Positions 38,301 to 52,743 of a DNA stretch of 64,000 bases are shown here, piece after piece. The position numbers were made by a program, and so were the translations under genes. The notes below the pieces were generated by a model. That model searched no databases, was not told where the DNA came from, and saw only the letters and a list, made by a program, of their open reading frames with translations. Source of the stretch: Closterium sp. NIES-65 (Eukaryota > Streptophyta > Zygnematophyceae > Desmidiales > Closteriaceae); NCBI GenBank assembly GCA_948144175.1, contig CANXME010000404.1:38475-102474 (forward strand), read 5' to 3'. Position 1 is the first letter of the stretch. Every line of letters starts with the position of its first letter.

Positions 38301-39016
38301 ATCAGAAGGTGGGAAATATATAAATCTAGTGAGCTAATAAGGTTCGAAAGGAATCGAATGTATATGTATATGGAAAATGGTGCATTGGCCAGGTCGGTCA
38401 GTATGGGAACTTAGAGTGCAAATGCCAGGGAGAACGGAAGCGCTCAGATCTCGCATAGTACACGGAATCTGGTGGTCTCACTCAAATAGAAGGTAGGAAA
38501 TAAATTCATCTAGTGAATGTAAGGGTTTGAAAGGTAACTAACGCACATGTGTAGAGAAAATGGTGCATCGGCCAGTCTGGCCGGCATTTCGCACTTGTAG
38601 TGCAAGTAGGGCCAAGGAGAACGGAAACGCTCATTTCTCAAAAAGTATAGGGAATCTAGCGGTCTCACTCGATCAGAAGGTGGGAAATATAGAAATCTAG
38701 TGAGCTAATAAGGTTCGGAAGGAATCTAATGCATATGTATATGGAAAGTGGTGCATTGGCCAGGTCGGTCAGTATGGGAACTTAGAGTGCAAATGCCTTG
38801 GAGAACGGAACCGCTCAGATCTCGCATAATACTCAGAATCTAGTGGTCTCACTCAAATATAAGGTAGGAAATATATTCATCTAGTGAACGTAAGGGTTTG
38901 AAAGGTAACTAACGCACATGTGTAGAGAAAATGGTGCATCGGCCAGTCTGGCCGGCATTTCGCACTCATAGTGCAGGTGGGGACAGGGAGAACGGAAACG
39001 CTCGTTTCTCAAAAAG

Positions 39017-42000
39017 TAGAGGGAATCTAACGGTCTCACTCGATCAGAAGGTGGGAAATATATAAATCTAGTCAGCTAAAAAGGTTTGAAATGTATTCAA
39101 CGCACTTGTATAGAGAAAATGGTGCATTGGCCAGGTCGGTCAGTATCGGAACTTAAAATGCAAATGCCATGGAGAACGGAAGCGCTCAGATCTCGCATAG
39201 TACACGGAATCAAGTGGTCTCACTCAAATAGAAAGTAGGAAATATATTCATCTAGTGAACGTAAGGGTTTGAAAGGTAACTAACGCACATGTGTAGAGAA
39301 AATTGTGCATCGGGCAGTTTGTCCGGCATTTCGCACTTATAGTGCAACCAGGGCCAAGGAGAACGGAAACGCTCATTTCTCAAAAAGTAGAGGGAATCTA
39401 GCGGTCTCACTCGATCAGAAGGTAGGAAATATATAAATCTAGTGAGCTAATAAGGTTCGAAAGGAATCTAATGCATATGTATATGGAAAATGGTGCATTG
39501 GCCAGGTCGGTCAGTATGGGAACTTAGAGTGCAAATGCCAGGGAGAACGGAAGCGCTCAGATCTCGCATAGTACACGGAATCTAGTGGTCTCACTCAAAT
39601 AGAAGGTAGGAAATAAATTCATCTAGTGAACGTAAGGGTTTGAAAGGTAACTAACGCACATGTGTAGAGAAAATGGTGCATCGGCCAGTCTGGCCGGCAT
39701 TTCGCACTTATAGTGCAAGTAGGGCCAAGGAGAACGGAAACGCTCATTTCTCAAAAAGTAAAGGGAATCTAGCAGTCTCACTCGATCAGAAGGTGGGAAA
39801 TATATAAATCTAGTGAGCTAATAAGGTTCGAAAGGAATCTAATGCATATGTATAGGGAAATTGGTGCATTGGCCAGGTCGGTCAGTATGGGAACTTAGAG
39901 TGCAAATGCCAGGGAGAATGGAAGCGCTCAGATCTCGCATAGTACACGGAATCTAGTGGTCTCACTCAAATAGAAGGTAGGAAATAAATTCATCTAGTGA
40001 ACGTAAGGGTTTGAAAGGTAAATAACGCACATGTGTAGAGAAAATGGTGCATCGGCCAGTCTGGCCGGCATTTCGCACTTTTAGTGCAAGTAGGGCCAAG
40101 GAGAACGGAAACGCTCATTTCTCAAAAAGTAAAGGGAATCTAGCGGTCTCACTCGATCAGAAGGTGGGAAATATATAAATCTAGTGAGCTAATAAGGTTC
40201 GGAAGGAATCTAATGCATATGTATATGGAAAGTGGTGCATTGGCCAGGTCGGTCAGTATGGGAACTTAGAGTGCAAATGCCTGGGAGAACGGAACCGCTC
40301 AGATCTCGCATAATACACGGAATCTAGTGGTCTCACTCAAATATAAGGTAGGAAATATATTCATCTAGTGAACATAAGGGTTTGAAAGGTAACTAACGCA
40401 CATGTGTAGAGAAAATGGTGCATCGGCCAGTCTGGCCGGCATTTCGCACTCATAGTGCTAGTGGGGCCAGGGAGAACGGAAACGCTCGTTTCTCAAAAAG
40501 TAGAGGGAATCTAACGGTCTCACTCGATCAGAAGGTGGGAAATATATAAATCTAGTCAGCTAAAAAGGTTTGAAATGTATTCAACGCACATGTATAGAGA
40601 AAATGGTGCATTGGCCAGGTCGGTCAGTATCGGAACTTAAAATGCAAATGCCAGGGAGAACGGAAGCGCTCAGATCTCGCATAGTACACGGAATCAAGTG
40701 GTCTCACTCAAATAGAAAGTAGGAATTATAATCATCTAGTGAACGTAAGGGTCTGAAAGGTAACTAATGCACATGTGTAGAGAAAATTGTGCATCGGCCA
40801 GTCTGGCCGGCATTTCGCACTTATAGTGCAACTAGGGCCAAGGAGAACGGAAACGCTCATTTCTCAAAAAGTAGAGGGAATCTAGCGGTCTCACTCGATC
40901 AGAAGGTGGGAAATATATAAATCTAGTGAGCTAATAAGGTTTGAAAGGAATCTAATGCATATGTATATGGAAAATGGTGCATTGGCCAGGTCGGGCAGTA
41001 TGGGAACTTAGAGTGCAAATGCCATGGAGAACGGAAGCGCTCAGATCTCGCATAGTACACAGAATCTAGTGGTCTCACTCAAATAGAAGGTAGGAAATAA
41101 ATTCATCTAGTGAACGTAAGGGTTTGAAAGGTAACTAACGCACATGTGTAGAGAAAATGGTGCATCGGCCAGTCTGGCCGGCATTTCGCACTTATAGTGC
41201 AAGTAGGGCCAAGGAGAACGGAAACGCTCATTTCTCAAAAAGAAAAGGGAATCTAGCGGTCTCACTCGATCAGAAGGTGGGAAATATATAAATCTAGTGA
41301 GCTAATAAGGTTTGAAAGGAATCTTATGCATATGTATACGGAAAATGGTGCATTGGCCAGGTCGGTCAGTATGGGAACTTAGAGTGCAAATGCCAGGGAG
41401 AACGGAACCGCTCAGATCTCGCATAGTACACGGAATCTAGTGGTCTCACTCAAATAGAAGGTAGAAAATATATTCATCTAGTGAACGTAAGGGTTTGAAA
41501 GGTAACTAACGCACATGAGTAGAGAAAATGGTGCATCGGCCAGTCTGGCCGGCATTTCGCACTTATAGTGCAAGTAGGGCCAAGGAGAACGGAAACGCTC
41601 ATTTCTCAAAAAGTAGAGGGAATCTAGCGGTCTCACTCGATCAGAAGGTGGGAAATATATAAATCTAGTGAGCTAATAAGGTTCGGAAGGAATCTAATGC
41701 ATATGTATATGGAAAATGGTGCATTGGCCAGGTCGGTCAGTATGGGAACTTAGAGTGCAAATGCCAGGGAGAACGGAAGCGCTCAGATCTCGCATAGTAC
41801 ACGGAATCTAGTGGTCTCACTCAAATAGAAGGTAGGAAATAAATTCATCTAGTGAACGTAAGGGTTTGAAAGGTAACTAACGCACATGTGTAGAGAAAAT
41901 GGTGCATCGGCCAGTCTGGCCGGCATTTCGCACTTATAGTGCAAGTAGGGCCAAGGAGAACGGAAACGCTCATTTCTCAAAAAGTAGAGGGAATCTAGCG

Positions 42001-43468
42001 GTCTCACTCGATCAGAAGGTGGGAAATATATAAATCTAGTGAGCTAATAAGGTTCGGAAGGAATCTAATGCATATGTATATGGAAAATGGTGCATTGGCC
42101 AGGTCGGTCAGTATGGGAACTTAGAGTGCAAATGCCAGGGAGAACGGAAGCGCTCAGATCTCGCATAGTACACGGAATCTAGTGGTCTCACTCAAATAGA
42201 AGGTAGGAAATAAATTCATCTAGTGAACGTAAGGGTTTGAAAGGTAACTAACGCACATGTGTAGAGAAAATGGTGCATCGGCCAGTCTGGCCGGCATTTC
42301 GCACTTATAGTGCAAGTAGGGCCAAGGAGAACGGAAACGCTCATTTCTCAAAAAGTAAAGGGAATCTAGCGGTCTCACTCGATCAGAAGGTGGGAAATAT
42401 ATAAATCTAGTGAGCTAATAAGGTTTGAGAGGAATCTAATGCATATGTATATGGAAAATGGTGCATTGGCCAGGTCGGTCAGTATGGGAACTTAGAGTGC
42501 AAATGCCAGGGAGAACGGAACCGCTCAGATCTCGCATAGTACACGGAATCTAGTGGTCTCACTCAAATAGAAGGTAGGAAATATATTCATCTAGTGAACG
42601 TAAGGGTTTGAAAGGTAACTAACGCACATGTGTAGAGAAAATGGTGCATCGGCCAGTCTGGCCGGCATTTCGCACTTTTAGTGCAAGTAGGGCCAAGGAG
42701 AACGGAAACGCTCATTTCTCAAAAAGTAAAGGGAATCTAGCAGTCTCACTCGATCAGAAGGTGGGAAATATATAAATCTAGTGAGCTAATAAGGTTCGAA
42801 AGGAATCGAATGCATATGTATATGGAAAATGGTGCATTGGCCAGGTCGGTCAGTATGGGAACTTAGAGTGCAAATGCCAGGGAGAAAGGAAGCGCTCAGA
42901 TCTCGCATAGTACACGGAATCTGGTGGTCTCACTCAAATAGAAGGTAGGAAATAAATTCATCTAGTGAATGTAAGGGTTTGAAAGGTAACTAACGCACAT
43001 GTGTAGAGAAAATGGTGCATCGGCCAGTCTGGCCGGCATTTCGCACTTGTAGTGCAAGTAGGGCCAAGGAGAACGGAAACGCTCATTTCTCAAAAAGTAT
43101 AGGGAATCTAGCGGTCTCACTCGATCAGAAGGTGGGAAATATAGAAATCTAGTGAGCTAATAAGGTTCGGAAGGAATCTAATGCATATGTATATGGAAAG
43201 TGGTGCATTGGCCAGGTCGGTCAGTATGGGAACTTAGAGTGCAAATGCCTTGGAGAACGGAACCGCTCAGATCTCGCATAATACTCAGAATCTAGTGGTC
43301 TCACTCAAATATAAGGTAGGAAATATATTCATCTAGTGAACGTAAGGGTTTGAAAGGTAACTAACGCACATGTGTAGAGAAAATGGTGCATCGGCCAGTC
43401 TGGCCGGCATTTCGCACTCATAGTGCAGGTGGGGACAGGGAGAACGGAAACGCTCGTTTCTCAAAAAG
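39017..43468. repeat. Satellite higher-order repeat, 12 dimers (4452 bp)
   Basis: One complete higher-order unit. It starts with an A1 half-unit followed 294 bp later by a B half with the marker CGGGCAGTTTGTCCGG (39311). Further markers, such as CAGTCTCACTCG and GTATAGGGAAATTGG (39851), recur in the next copies at 4452-bp offsets. Confidence 0.92.
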
Positions 43469-46400
43469 TAGAGGGAATCTAACGGTCTCACTCGATCAGA
43501 AGGTGGGAAATATATAAATCTAGTCAGCTAAAAAGGTTTGAAATGTATTCAACGCACTTGTATAGAGAAAATGGTGCATTGGCCAGGTCGGTCAGTATCG
43601 GAACTTAAAATGCAAATGCCAGGGAGAACGGAACCGCTCAGATCTCGCATAGTACACGGAATCAAGTGGTCTCACTCAAATAGAAAGTAGGAAATATATT
43701 CATCTAGTGAACGTAAGGGTTTGAAAGGTAACTAACGCACATGTGTAGAGAAAATTGTGCATCGGGCAGTTTGTCCGGCATTTCGCACTTATAGTGCAAC
43801 TAGGGCCAAGGAGAACGGAAACGCTCATTTCTCAAAAAGTAGAGGGAATCTAGCGGTCTCACTCGATCAGAAGGTAGGAAATATATAAATCTAGTGAGCT
43901 AATAAGGTTCGAAAGGAATCTAATGCATATGTATATGGAAAATGGTGCATTGGCCAGGTCGGTCAGTATGGGAACTTAGAGTGCAAATGCCAGGGAGAAC
44001 GGAAGCGCTCAGATCTCGCATAGTACACGGAATCTAGTGGTCTCACTCAAATAGAAGGTAGGAAATAAATTCATCTAGTGAACGTAAGGGTTTGAAAGGT
44101 AACTAACGCACATGTGTAGAGAAAATGGTGCATCGGCCAGTCTGGCCGGCATTTCGCACTTATAGTGCAAGTAGGGCCAAGGAGAACGGAAACGCTCATT
44201 TCTCAAAAAGTAAAGGGAATCTAGCAGTCTCACTCGATCAGAAGGTGGGAAATATATAAATCTAGTGAGCTAATAAGGTTCGAAAGGAATCTAATGCATA
44301 TGTATAGGGAAATTGGTGCATTGGCCAGGTCGGTCTGTATGGGAACTTAGAGTGCAAATGCCAGGGAGAACGGAAGCGCTCAGATCTCGCATAGTACACG
44401 AAATCTAGTGGTCTCACTCAAATAGAAGTTAGGAAATAAATTCATCTAGTGAACGTAAGGGTTTGAAAGGTAACTAACGCACATGTGTAGAGAAAATGGT
44501 GCATCGGCCAGTCTGGCCGGCATTTCGCACTTATAGTGCAAGTAGGGCCAAGGAGAACGGAAACGCTCATTTCTCAAAAAGTAAAGGGAATCTAGCGGTC
44601 TCACTCGATCAGAAGGTGGGAAATATATAAATCTAGTGAGCTAATAAGGTTTGAATGGAATCTAATGCATATGTATATGGAAAATGCTGCATTGGCCAGG
44701 TCGGTCAGTATGGGAACTTAGAGTGCAAATGCCAGGGAGAACGGAACCGCTCAGATCTCGCATAGTACACGGAATCTAGTGGTCACACTCAAATAGAAGG
44801 TAGGAAATATATTCATCTAGTGAACGTAAGGGTTTGAAAGGTAACTAACGCACATGTGTAGAGAAAATGGTGCATCGGCCAGTCTGGCCGGCATTTCGCA
44901 CTTATAGTGCAAGTAGGGCCAAGGAGAACGGAAACGCTCATTTCTCAAAAAGTAAAGGGAATCTAGCGGTCTCACTCGATCAGAAGGTGGGAAATATATA
45001 AATCTAGTGAGCTAATAAGGTTCGGAAGGAATCTATTGCATATGTATATGGAAAGTGGTGCAGTGGCCAGGTCGGTCAGTATGGGAACTTAGAGTGCAAA
45101 TGCCTGGGAGAACGGAACCGCTCAGATCTCGCATAGTACACGGAATCTAGTGGTCTCACTCAAATAGAAGGTAGGAAATATATTCATCTAGTGAACGTAA
45201 GGGTTTGAAAGGTAACTAACGCACATGTGTAGAGAAAATGGTGCATCGGCCAGTCTGGCCGGCATTTCGCACTTATAGTGCAAGTAGGGCCAAGGAGAAC
45301 GGAAACGCTCATTTCTCAAAAAGTAAAGGGAATCTAGCGGTCTCACTCGATCAGAAGGTGGGAAATATATAAATCTAGTGAGCTAATGAGGTTTGAAAGG
45401 AATCTAATGCATATGTATATGGAAAATGGTGCATTGGCCAGGTCGGTCAGTATGGGAACTTAGAGTGCAAATGCCAGGGAGAACGGAACCGCTCAGATCT
45501 CGCATAGTACACGGAATCTAGTGGTCTCACTCAAATAGAATGTAGGAAATAAATTCATCTAGTGAACGTAAGGGTTTGAAAGGTAACTAACGCACATGTG
45601 TAGAGAAAATGGTGCATCGGCCAGTCTGGCCGGCATTTCGCACTTATAGTGCAAGTAGGGCCAAGGAGAACGGAAACGCTCATTTCTCAAAAAGTAAAGG
45701 GAATCTAGCGGTCTCACTCGATCAGAAGGTGGGAAATATATAAATCTAGTGAGCTAATAAGGTTTGAAAGGAATCTAATGCATATGTATATGGAAAATGG
45801 TGCATTGGCCAGGTCGGTCAGTATGGGAACTTAGAGTGCAAATGCCAGGGAGAACGGAACCGCTCAGATCTCGCATAGTACACGGAATCTAGTGGTCTCA
45901 CTCAAATAGAAGGTAGGAAATATATTCATCTAGTGAACGTAAGGGTTTGAAAGGTAACTACCGCACATGTGTAGAGAAAATGGTGCATCGGCCAGTCTGG
46001 CCGGCATTTCGCACTTTTAGTGCAAGTAGGGCCAAGGAGAACGGAAACGCTCATTTCTCAAAAAGTAAAGGGAATCTAGCGGTCTCACTCGATCAGAAGG
46101 TGGGAAATATATAAATCTAGTGAGCTAATAAGGTTTGGAAGGAATCTAATGCATATGTATATGGAAAGTGGTGCATTGGCCAGGTCGGTCAGTATGGGAA
46201 CTTAGAGTGCAAATGCCTGGGAGAACGGAACCGCTCAGATCTCGCATAATACACGGAATCTAGTGGTCTCACTCAAATAGAAGGTAGAAAATATATTCAT
46301 CTAGTGAACGTAAGGGTTTGAAAGGTAACTAACGCACATGAGTAGAGAAAATGGTGCATCGGCCAGTCTGGTCGGCATTTCGCACTTATAGTGCAAGTAG

Positions 46401-47920
46401 GGCCAAGGAGAACGGAAACGCTCATTTCTCAAAAAGTAGAGGGAATCTAGCGGTCTCACTCGATCAGAAGGTGGGAAATATATAAATCTAGTGAGCTAAT
46501 AAGGTTCGGAAGGAATCTAATGCATATGTATATGGAAAATGGTGCATTGGCCAGGTCGGTCAGTATGGGAACTTAGAGTGCAAATGCCAGGGAGAACGGA
46601 AGCGCTCAGATCTCGCATAGTACACGGAATCTAGTGGTCTCACTCAAATAGAAGGTAGGAAATAAATTCATCTAGTGAACGTAAGGGTTTGAAAGGTAAC
46701 TAACGCACATGTGTAGAGAAAATGGTGCATCGGCCAGTCTGGCCGGCATTTCGCACTTATAGTGCAAGTAGGGCCAAGGAGAACGGAAACGCTCATTTCT
46801 CAAAAAGTAAAGGGAATCTAGCGGTCTCACTCGATCAGAAGGTGGGAAATATATAAATCTAGTGAGCTAATAAGGTTTGAGAGGAATCTAATGCATATGT
46901 ATATGGAAAATGGTGCATTGGCCAGGTCGGTCAGTATGGGAACTTAGAGTGCAAATGCCAGGGAGAACGGAACCGCTCAGATCTCGCATAGTACACGGAA
47001 TCTAGTGGTCTCACTCAAATAGAAGGTAGGAAATATATTCATCTAGTGAACGTAAGGGTTTGAAAGGTAACTAACGCACATGTGTAGAGAAAATGGTGCA
47101 TCGGCCAGTCTGGCCGGCATTTCGCACTTTTAGTGCAAGTAGGGCCAAGGAGAACGGAAACGCTCATTTCTCAAAAAGTAAAGGGAATCTAGCGGTCTCA
47201 CTCGATCAGAAGGTGGGAAATATATAAATCTAGTGAGCTAATAAGGTTCGAAAGGAATCGAATGTATATGTATATGGAAAATGGTGCATTGGCCAGGTCG
47301 GTCAGTATGGGAACTTAGAGTGCAAATGCCAGGGAGAAAGGAAGCGCTCAGATCTCGCATAGTACACGGAATCTGGTGGTCTCACTCAAATAGAAGGTAG
47401 GAAATAAATTCATCTAGTGAATGTAAGGGTTTGAAAGGTAACTAACGCACATGTGTAGAGAAAATGGTGCATCGGCCAGTCTGGCCGGCATTTCGCACTT
47501 GTAGTGCAAGTAGGGCCAAGGAGAACGGAAACGCTCATTTCTCAAAAAGTATAGGGAATCTAGCGGTCTCACTCGATCAGAAGGTGGGAAATATAGAAAT
47601 CTAATGAGCTAATAAGGTTCGGAAGGAATCTAATGCATATGTATATGGAAAGTGGTGCATTGGCCAGGTCGGTCAGTATGGGAACTTAGAGTGCAAATGC
47701 CTTGGAGAACGGAACCGCTCAGATCTCGCAAAATACTCAGAATCTAGTGGTCTCACTCAAATATAAGGTAGGAAATATATTCATCTAGTGAACGTAAGGG
47801 TTTGAAAGGTAACTAACGCACATGTGTAGAGAAAATGGTGCATCGGCCAGTCTGGCCGGCATTTCGCACTCATAGTGCAGGTGGGGACAGGGAGAACGGA
47901 AACGCTCGTTTCTCAAAAAG
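43469..47920. repeat. Satellite higher-order repeat, 12 dimers (4452 bp)
   Basis: Directly follows the previous copy, with the A1 start at 43469, CGGGCAGTTTGTCCGG at 43763 and GTATAGGGAAATTGG near 44303, each exactly 4452 bp from its counterpart. A difference is the subtype set at 44.6-46.4 kb, where copies with CAGTGGCC and GCTAATGAGG take the place of those found at 40.2-42 kb in the preceding unit. Confidence 0.92.
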
Positions 47921-50900
47921 TAGAGGGAATCTAACGGTCTCACTCGATCAGAAGGTGGGAAATATATAAATCTAGTCAGCTAAAAAGGTTTGAAATGTAT
48001 TCAACGCACTTGTATAGAGAAAATGGTGCATTGGCCAGGTCGGTCAGTATCGGAACTTAAAATGCAAATGCCAGGGAGAACGGAAGCGCTCAGATCTCGC
48101 ATAGTACACGGAATCAAGTGGTCTCACTCAAATAGAAAGTAGGAAATATATTCATCTAGTGAACGTAAGGGTTTGAAAGGTAACTAACGCACATGTGTAG
48201 AGAAAATTGTGCATCGGGCAGTTTGTCCGGCATTTCGCACTTATAGTGCAACTAGGGCCAAGGAGAACGGAAACGCTCATTTCTCAAAAAGTAGAGGGAA
48301 TCTAGCGGTCTCACTCGATCAGAAGGTAGGAAATATATAAATCTAGTGAGCTAATAAGGTTCGAAAGGAATCTAATGCATATGTATATGGAAAATGGTGC
48401 ATTGGCCAGGTCGGTCAGTATGGGAACTTAGAGTGCAAATGCCAGGGAGAACGGAAGCGCTCAGATCTCGCATAGTACACGGAATCTAGTGGTCTCACTC
48501 AAATAGAAGGTAGGAAATAAATTCATCTAGTGAACGTAAGGGTTTGAAAGGTAACTAACACACATGTGTAGAGAAAATGGTGCATCGGCCAGTCTGGCCG
48601 GCATTTCGCACTTATAGTGCAAGTAGGGCCAAGGAGAACGGAAACGCTCATTTCTCAAAAAGTAAAGGGAATCTAGCAGTCTCACTCGATCAGAAGGTGG
48701 GAAATATATAAATCTAGTGAGCTAATAAGGTTCGAAAGGAATCTAATGCATATGTATAGGGAAATTGGTGCATTGGCCAGGTCGGTCAGTATGGGAACTT
48801 AGAGTGCAAATGCCAGGGAGAATGGAAGCGCTCAGATCTCGCATAGTACACGGAATCTAGTGGTCTCACTCAAATAGAAGGTAAGAAATAAATTCATCTA
48901 GTGAACGTAAGGGTTTGAAAGGTAAATAACGCACATGTGTAGAGAAAATGGTGCATCGGCCAGTCTGGCCGGCATTTCGCACTTTTAGTGCAAGTAGGGC
49001 CAAGGAGAACGGAAACGCTCATTTCTCAAAAAGTAAAGGGAATCTAGCGGTCTCACTCGATCAGAAGGTGGGAAATATATAAATCTAGTGAGCTAATAAG
49101 GTTTGAAAGGAATCTAATGCATATGTATATGGAAAGTGGTGCATTGGCCAGGTCGGTCAGTATGGGAACTTAGAGTGCAAATGCCTGGGAGAACGGAACC
49201 GCTCAGATCTCGCATAATACACGGAATCTAGTGGTCTCACTCAAATATAAGGTAGGAAATATATTCATCTAGTGAACATAAGGGTTTGAAAGGTAACTAA
49301 CGCACATGTGTAGAGAAAATGGTGCATCGGCCAGTCTGGCCGGCATTTCGCACTCATAGTGCTAGTGGGGCCAGGGAGAACGGAAACGCTCGTTTCTCAA
49401 AAAGTAGAGGGAATCTAACGGTCTCACTCGATCAGAAGGTGGGAAATATATAAATCTAGTCAGCTAAAAAGGTTTGAAATGTATTCAACGCACATGTATA
49501 GAGAAAATGGTGCATTGGCCAGGTCGGTCAGTATCGGAACTTAAAATGCAAATGCCAGGGAGAACGGAAGCGCTCAGATCTCGCATAGTACACGGAATCA
49601 AGTGGTCTCACTCAAATAGAAAGTAGGAATTATAATCATCTAGTGAACGTAAGGGTCTGAAAGGTAACTAATGCACATGTGTAGAGAAAATTGTGCATCG
49701 GCCAGTGTGGCCGGCATTTCGCACTTATAGTGCAACTAGGGCCAAGGAGAACGGAAACGCTCATTTCTCAAAAAGTAGAGGGAATCTAGCGGTCTCACTC
49801 GATCAGAAGGTGGGAAATATATAAATCTAGTGAGCTAATAAGGTTTGAAAGGAATCTAATGCATATGTATATGGAAAATGGTGCATTGGCCAGGTCGGGC
49901 AGTATGGGAACTTAGAGTGCAAATGCCATGGAGAACGGAAGCGCTCAGATCTCGCATAGTACACGGAATCTAGTGGTCTCACTCAAATAGAAGGTAGGAA
50001 ATAAATTCATCTAGTGAACGTAAGGGTTTGAAAGGTAACTAACGCACATGTGTAGAGAAAATGGTGCATCGGCCAGTCTGGCCGGCATTTCGCACTTATA
50101 GTGCAAGTAGGGCCAAGGAGAACGGAAACGCTCATTTCTCAAAAAGTAAAGGGAATCTAGCGGTCTCACTCGATCAGAAGGTGGGAAATATATAAATCTA
50201 GTGAGCTAATAAGGTTTGAAAGGAATCTTATGCATATGTATACGGAAAATGGTGCATTGGCCAGGTCGGTCAGTATGGGAACTTAGAGTGCAAATGCCAG
50301 GGAGAACGGAACCGCTCAGATCTCGCATAGTACACGGAATCTAGTGGTCTCACTCAAATAGAAGGTAGAAAATATATTCATCTAGTGAACGTAAGGGTTT
50401 GAAAGGTAACTAACGCACATGAGTAGAGAAAATGGTGCATCGGCCAGTCTGGCCGGCATTTCGCACTTATAGTGCAAGTAGGGCCAAGGAGAACGGAAAC
50501 GCTCATTTCTCAAAAAGTAGAGGGAATCTAGCGGTCTCACTCGATCAGAAGGTGGGAAATATATAAATCTAGTGAGCTAATAAGGTTCGGAAGGAATCTA
50601 ATGCATATGTATATGGAAAATGGTGCATTGGCCAGGTCGGTCAGTATGGGAACTTAGAGTGCAAATGCCAGGGAGAACGGAAGCGCTCAGATCTCGCATA
50701 GTACACGGAATCTAGTGGTCTCACTCAAATAGAAGGTAGGAAATAAATTCATCTAGTGAACGTAAGGGTTTGAAAGGTAACTAACGCACATGTGTAGAGA
50801 AAATGGTGCATCGGCCAGTCTGGCCGGCATTTCGCACTTATAGTGCAAGTAGGGCCAAGGAGAACGGAAACGCTCATTTCTCAAAAAGTAGAGGGAATCT

Positions 50901-52743
50901 AGCGGTCTCACTCGATCAGAAGGTGGGAAATATATAAATCTAGTGAGCTAATAAGGTTCGGAAGGAATCTAATGCATATGTATATGGAAAATGGTGCATT
51001 GGCCAGGTCGGTCAGTATGGGAACTTAGAGTGCAAATGCCAGGGAGAACGGAAGCGCTCAGATCTCGCATAGTACACGGAATCTAGTGGTCTCACTCAAA
51101 TAGAAGGTAGGAAATAAATTCATCTAGTGAACGTAAGGGTTTGAAAGGTAACTAACGCACATGTGTAGAGAAAATGGTGCATCGGCCAGTCTGGCCGGCA
51201 TTTCGCACTTATAGTGCAAGTAGGGCCAAGGAGAACGGAAACGCTCATTTCTCAAAAAGTAAAGGGAATCTAGCGGTCTCACTCGATCAGAAGGTGGGAA
51301 ATATATAAATCTAGTGAGCTAATAAGGTTTGAGAGGAATCTAATGCATATGTATATGGAAAATGGTGCATTGGCCAGGTCGGTCAGTATGGGAACTTAGA
51401 GTGCAAATGCCAGGGAGAACGGAACCGCTCAGATCTCGCATAGTACACGGAATCTAGTGGTCTCACTCAAATAGAAGGTAGGAAATATATTCATCTAGTG
51501 AACGTAAGGGTTTGAAAGGTAACTAACGCACATGTGTAGAGAAAATGGTGCATCGGCCAGTCTGGCCGGCATTTCGCACTTTTAGTGCAAGTAGGGCCAA
51601 GGAGAACGGAAACGCTCATTTCTCAAAAAGTAAAGGGAATCTAGCGGTCTCACTCGATCAGAAGGTGGGAAATATATAAATCTAGTGAGCTAATAAGGTT
51701 CGAAAGGAATCGAATGCATATGTATATGGAAAATGGTGCATTGGCCAGGTCGGTCAGTATGGGAACTTAGAGTGCAAATGCCAGGGAGAAAGGAAGCGCT
51801 CAGATCTCGCATAGTACACGGAATCTGGTGGTCTCACTCAAATAGAAGGTAGGAAATAAATTCATCTAGTGAATGTAAGGGTTTGAAAGGTAACTAACGC
51901 ACATGTGTAGAGAAAATGGTGCATCGGCCAGTCTGGCCGGCATTTCGCACTTGTAGTGCAAGTAGGGCCAAGGAGAACGGAAACGCTCATTTCTCAAAAA
52001 GTATAGGGAATCTAGCGGTCTCACTCGATCAGAAGGTGGGAAATATAGAAATCTAGTGAGCTAATAAGATTCGGAAGGAATCTAATGCATATGTATATGG
52101 AAAGTGGTGCATTGGCCAGGTCGGTCAGTATGGGAACTTAGAGTGCAAATGCCAGGGAGAAAGGAAGCGCTCAGATCTCGCATAGTACACGGAATCTGGT
52201 GGTCTCACTCAAATAGAAGGTAGGAAATAAATTCATCTAGTGAATGTAAGGGTTTGAAAGGTAACTAACGCACATGTGTAGAGAAAATGGTGCATCGGCC
52301 AGTCTGGCCGGCATTTCGCACTTGTAGTGCAAGTAGGGCCAAGGAGAACGGAAACGCTCATTTCTCAAAAAGTATAGGGAATCTAGCGGTCTCACTCGAT
52401 CAGAAGGTGGGAAATATAGAAATCTAGTGAGCTAATAAGGTTCGGAAGGAATCTAATGCATATGTATATGGAAAGTGGTGCATTGGCCAGGTCGGTCAGT
52501 ATGGGAACTTAGAGTGCAAATGCCTTGGAGAACGGAACCGCTCAGATCTCGCATAATACTCAGAATCTAGTGGTCTCACTCAAATATAAGGTAGGAAATA
52601 TATTCATCTAGTGAACGTAAGGGTTTGAAAGGTAACTAACGCACATGTGTAGAGAAAATGGTGCATCGGCCAGTCTGGCCGGCATTTCGCACTCATAGTG
52701 CAGGTGGGGACAGGGAGAACGGAAACGCTCGTTTCTCAAAAAG
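47921..52743. repeat. Satellite higher-order repeat, 13 dimers (4823 bp)
   Basis: Starts with A1 at 47921 and CGGGCAGTTTGTCCGG at 48215. It is one dimer longer than the two before it because a single 371-bp unit was duplicated near 51.8-52.5 kb (annotated separately). An additional A1 half at 49405, 4 dimers in, is like the one at 40501. Confidence 0.92.
51781..52522. repeat. Tandem duplication of one 371-bp dimer
   Basis: The rare combination CCAGGGAGAAAGGAAGCG, then TCTGGTGGTC, GTGAATGTAAGG and GCACTTGTAGTGC, occurs at 51781 and again at 52152, exactly 371 bp apart. In the other higher-order units this set occurs once (for example near 42880, 47330 and 58840). The two copies differ by very little: one base noted, AAGATTCGG near 52068 against AAGGTTCGG near 52438. 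Confidence 0.93.

Larger units (their letters stand above)
31975..39016. repeat. Satellite array, irregular edge region
   Basis: The A1 half-unit, which marks the higher-order repeat, starts at 31975, 32346, 33088, 34572 and 36420 here, at intervals of 1, 2, 4 and 5 dimers. The regular 12-dimer spacing is therefore not yet established beside the hexamer array. Divergence between copies is visibly higher than further in. One dimer near 36320 lacks 7 bp (AACGCAC of the CTAACGCACATG segment). Confidence 0.85.
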
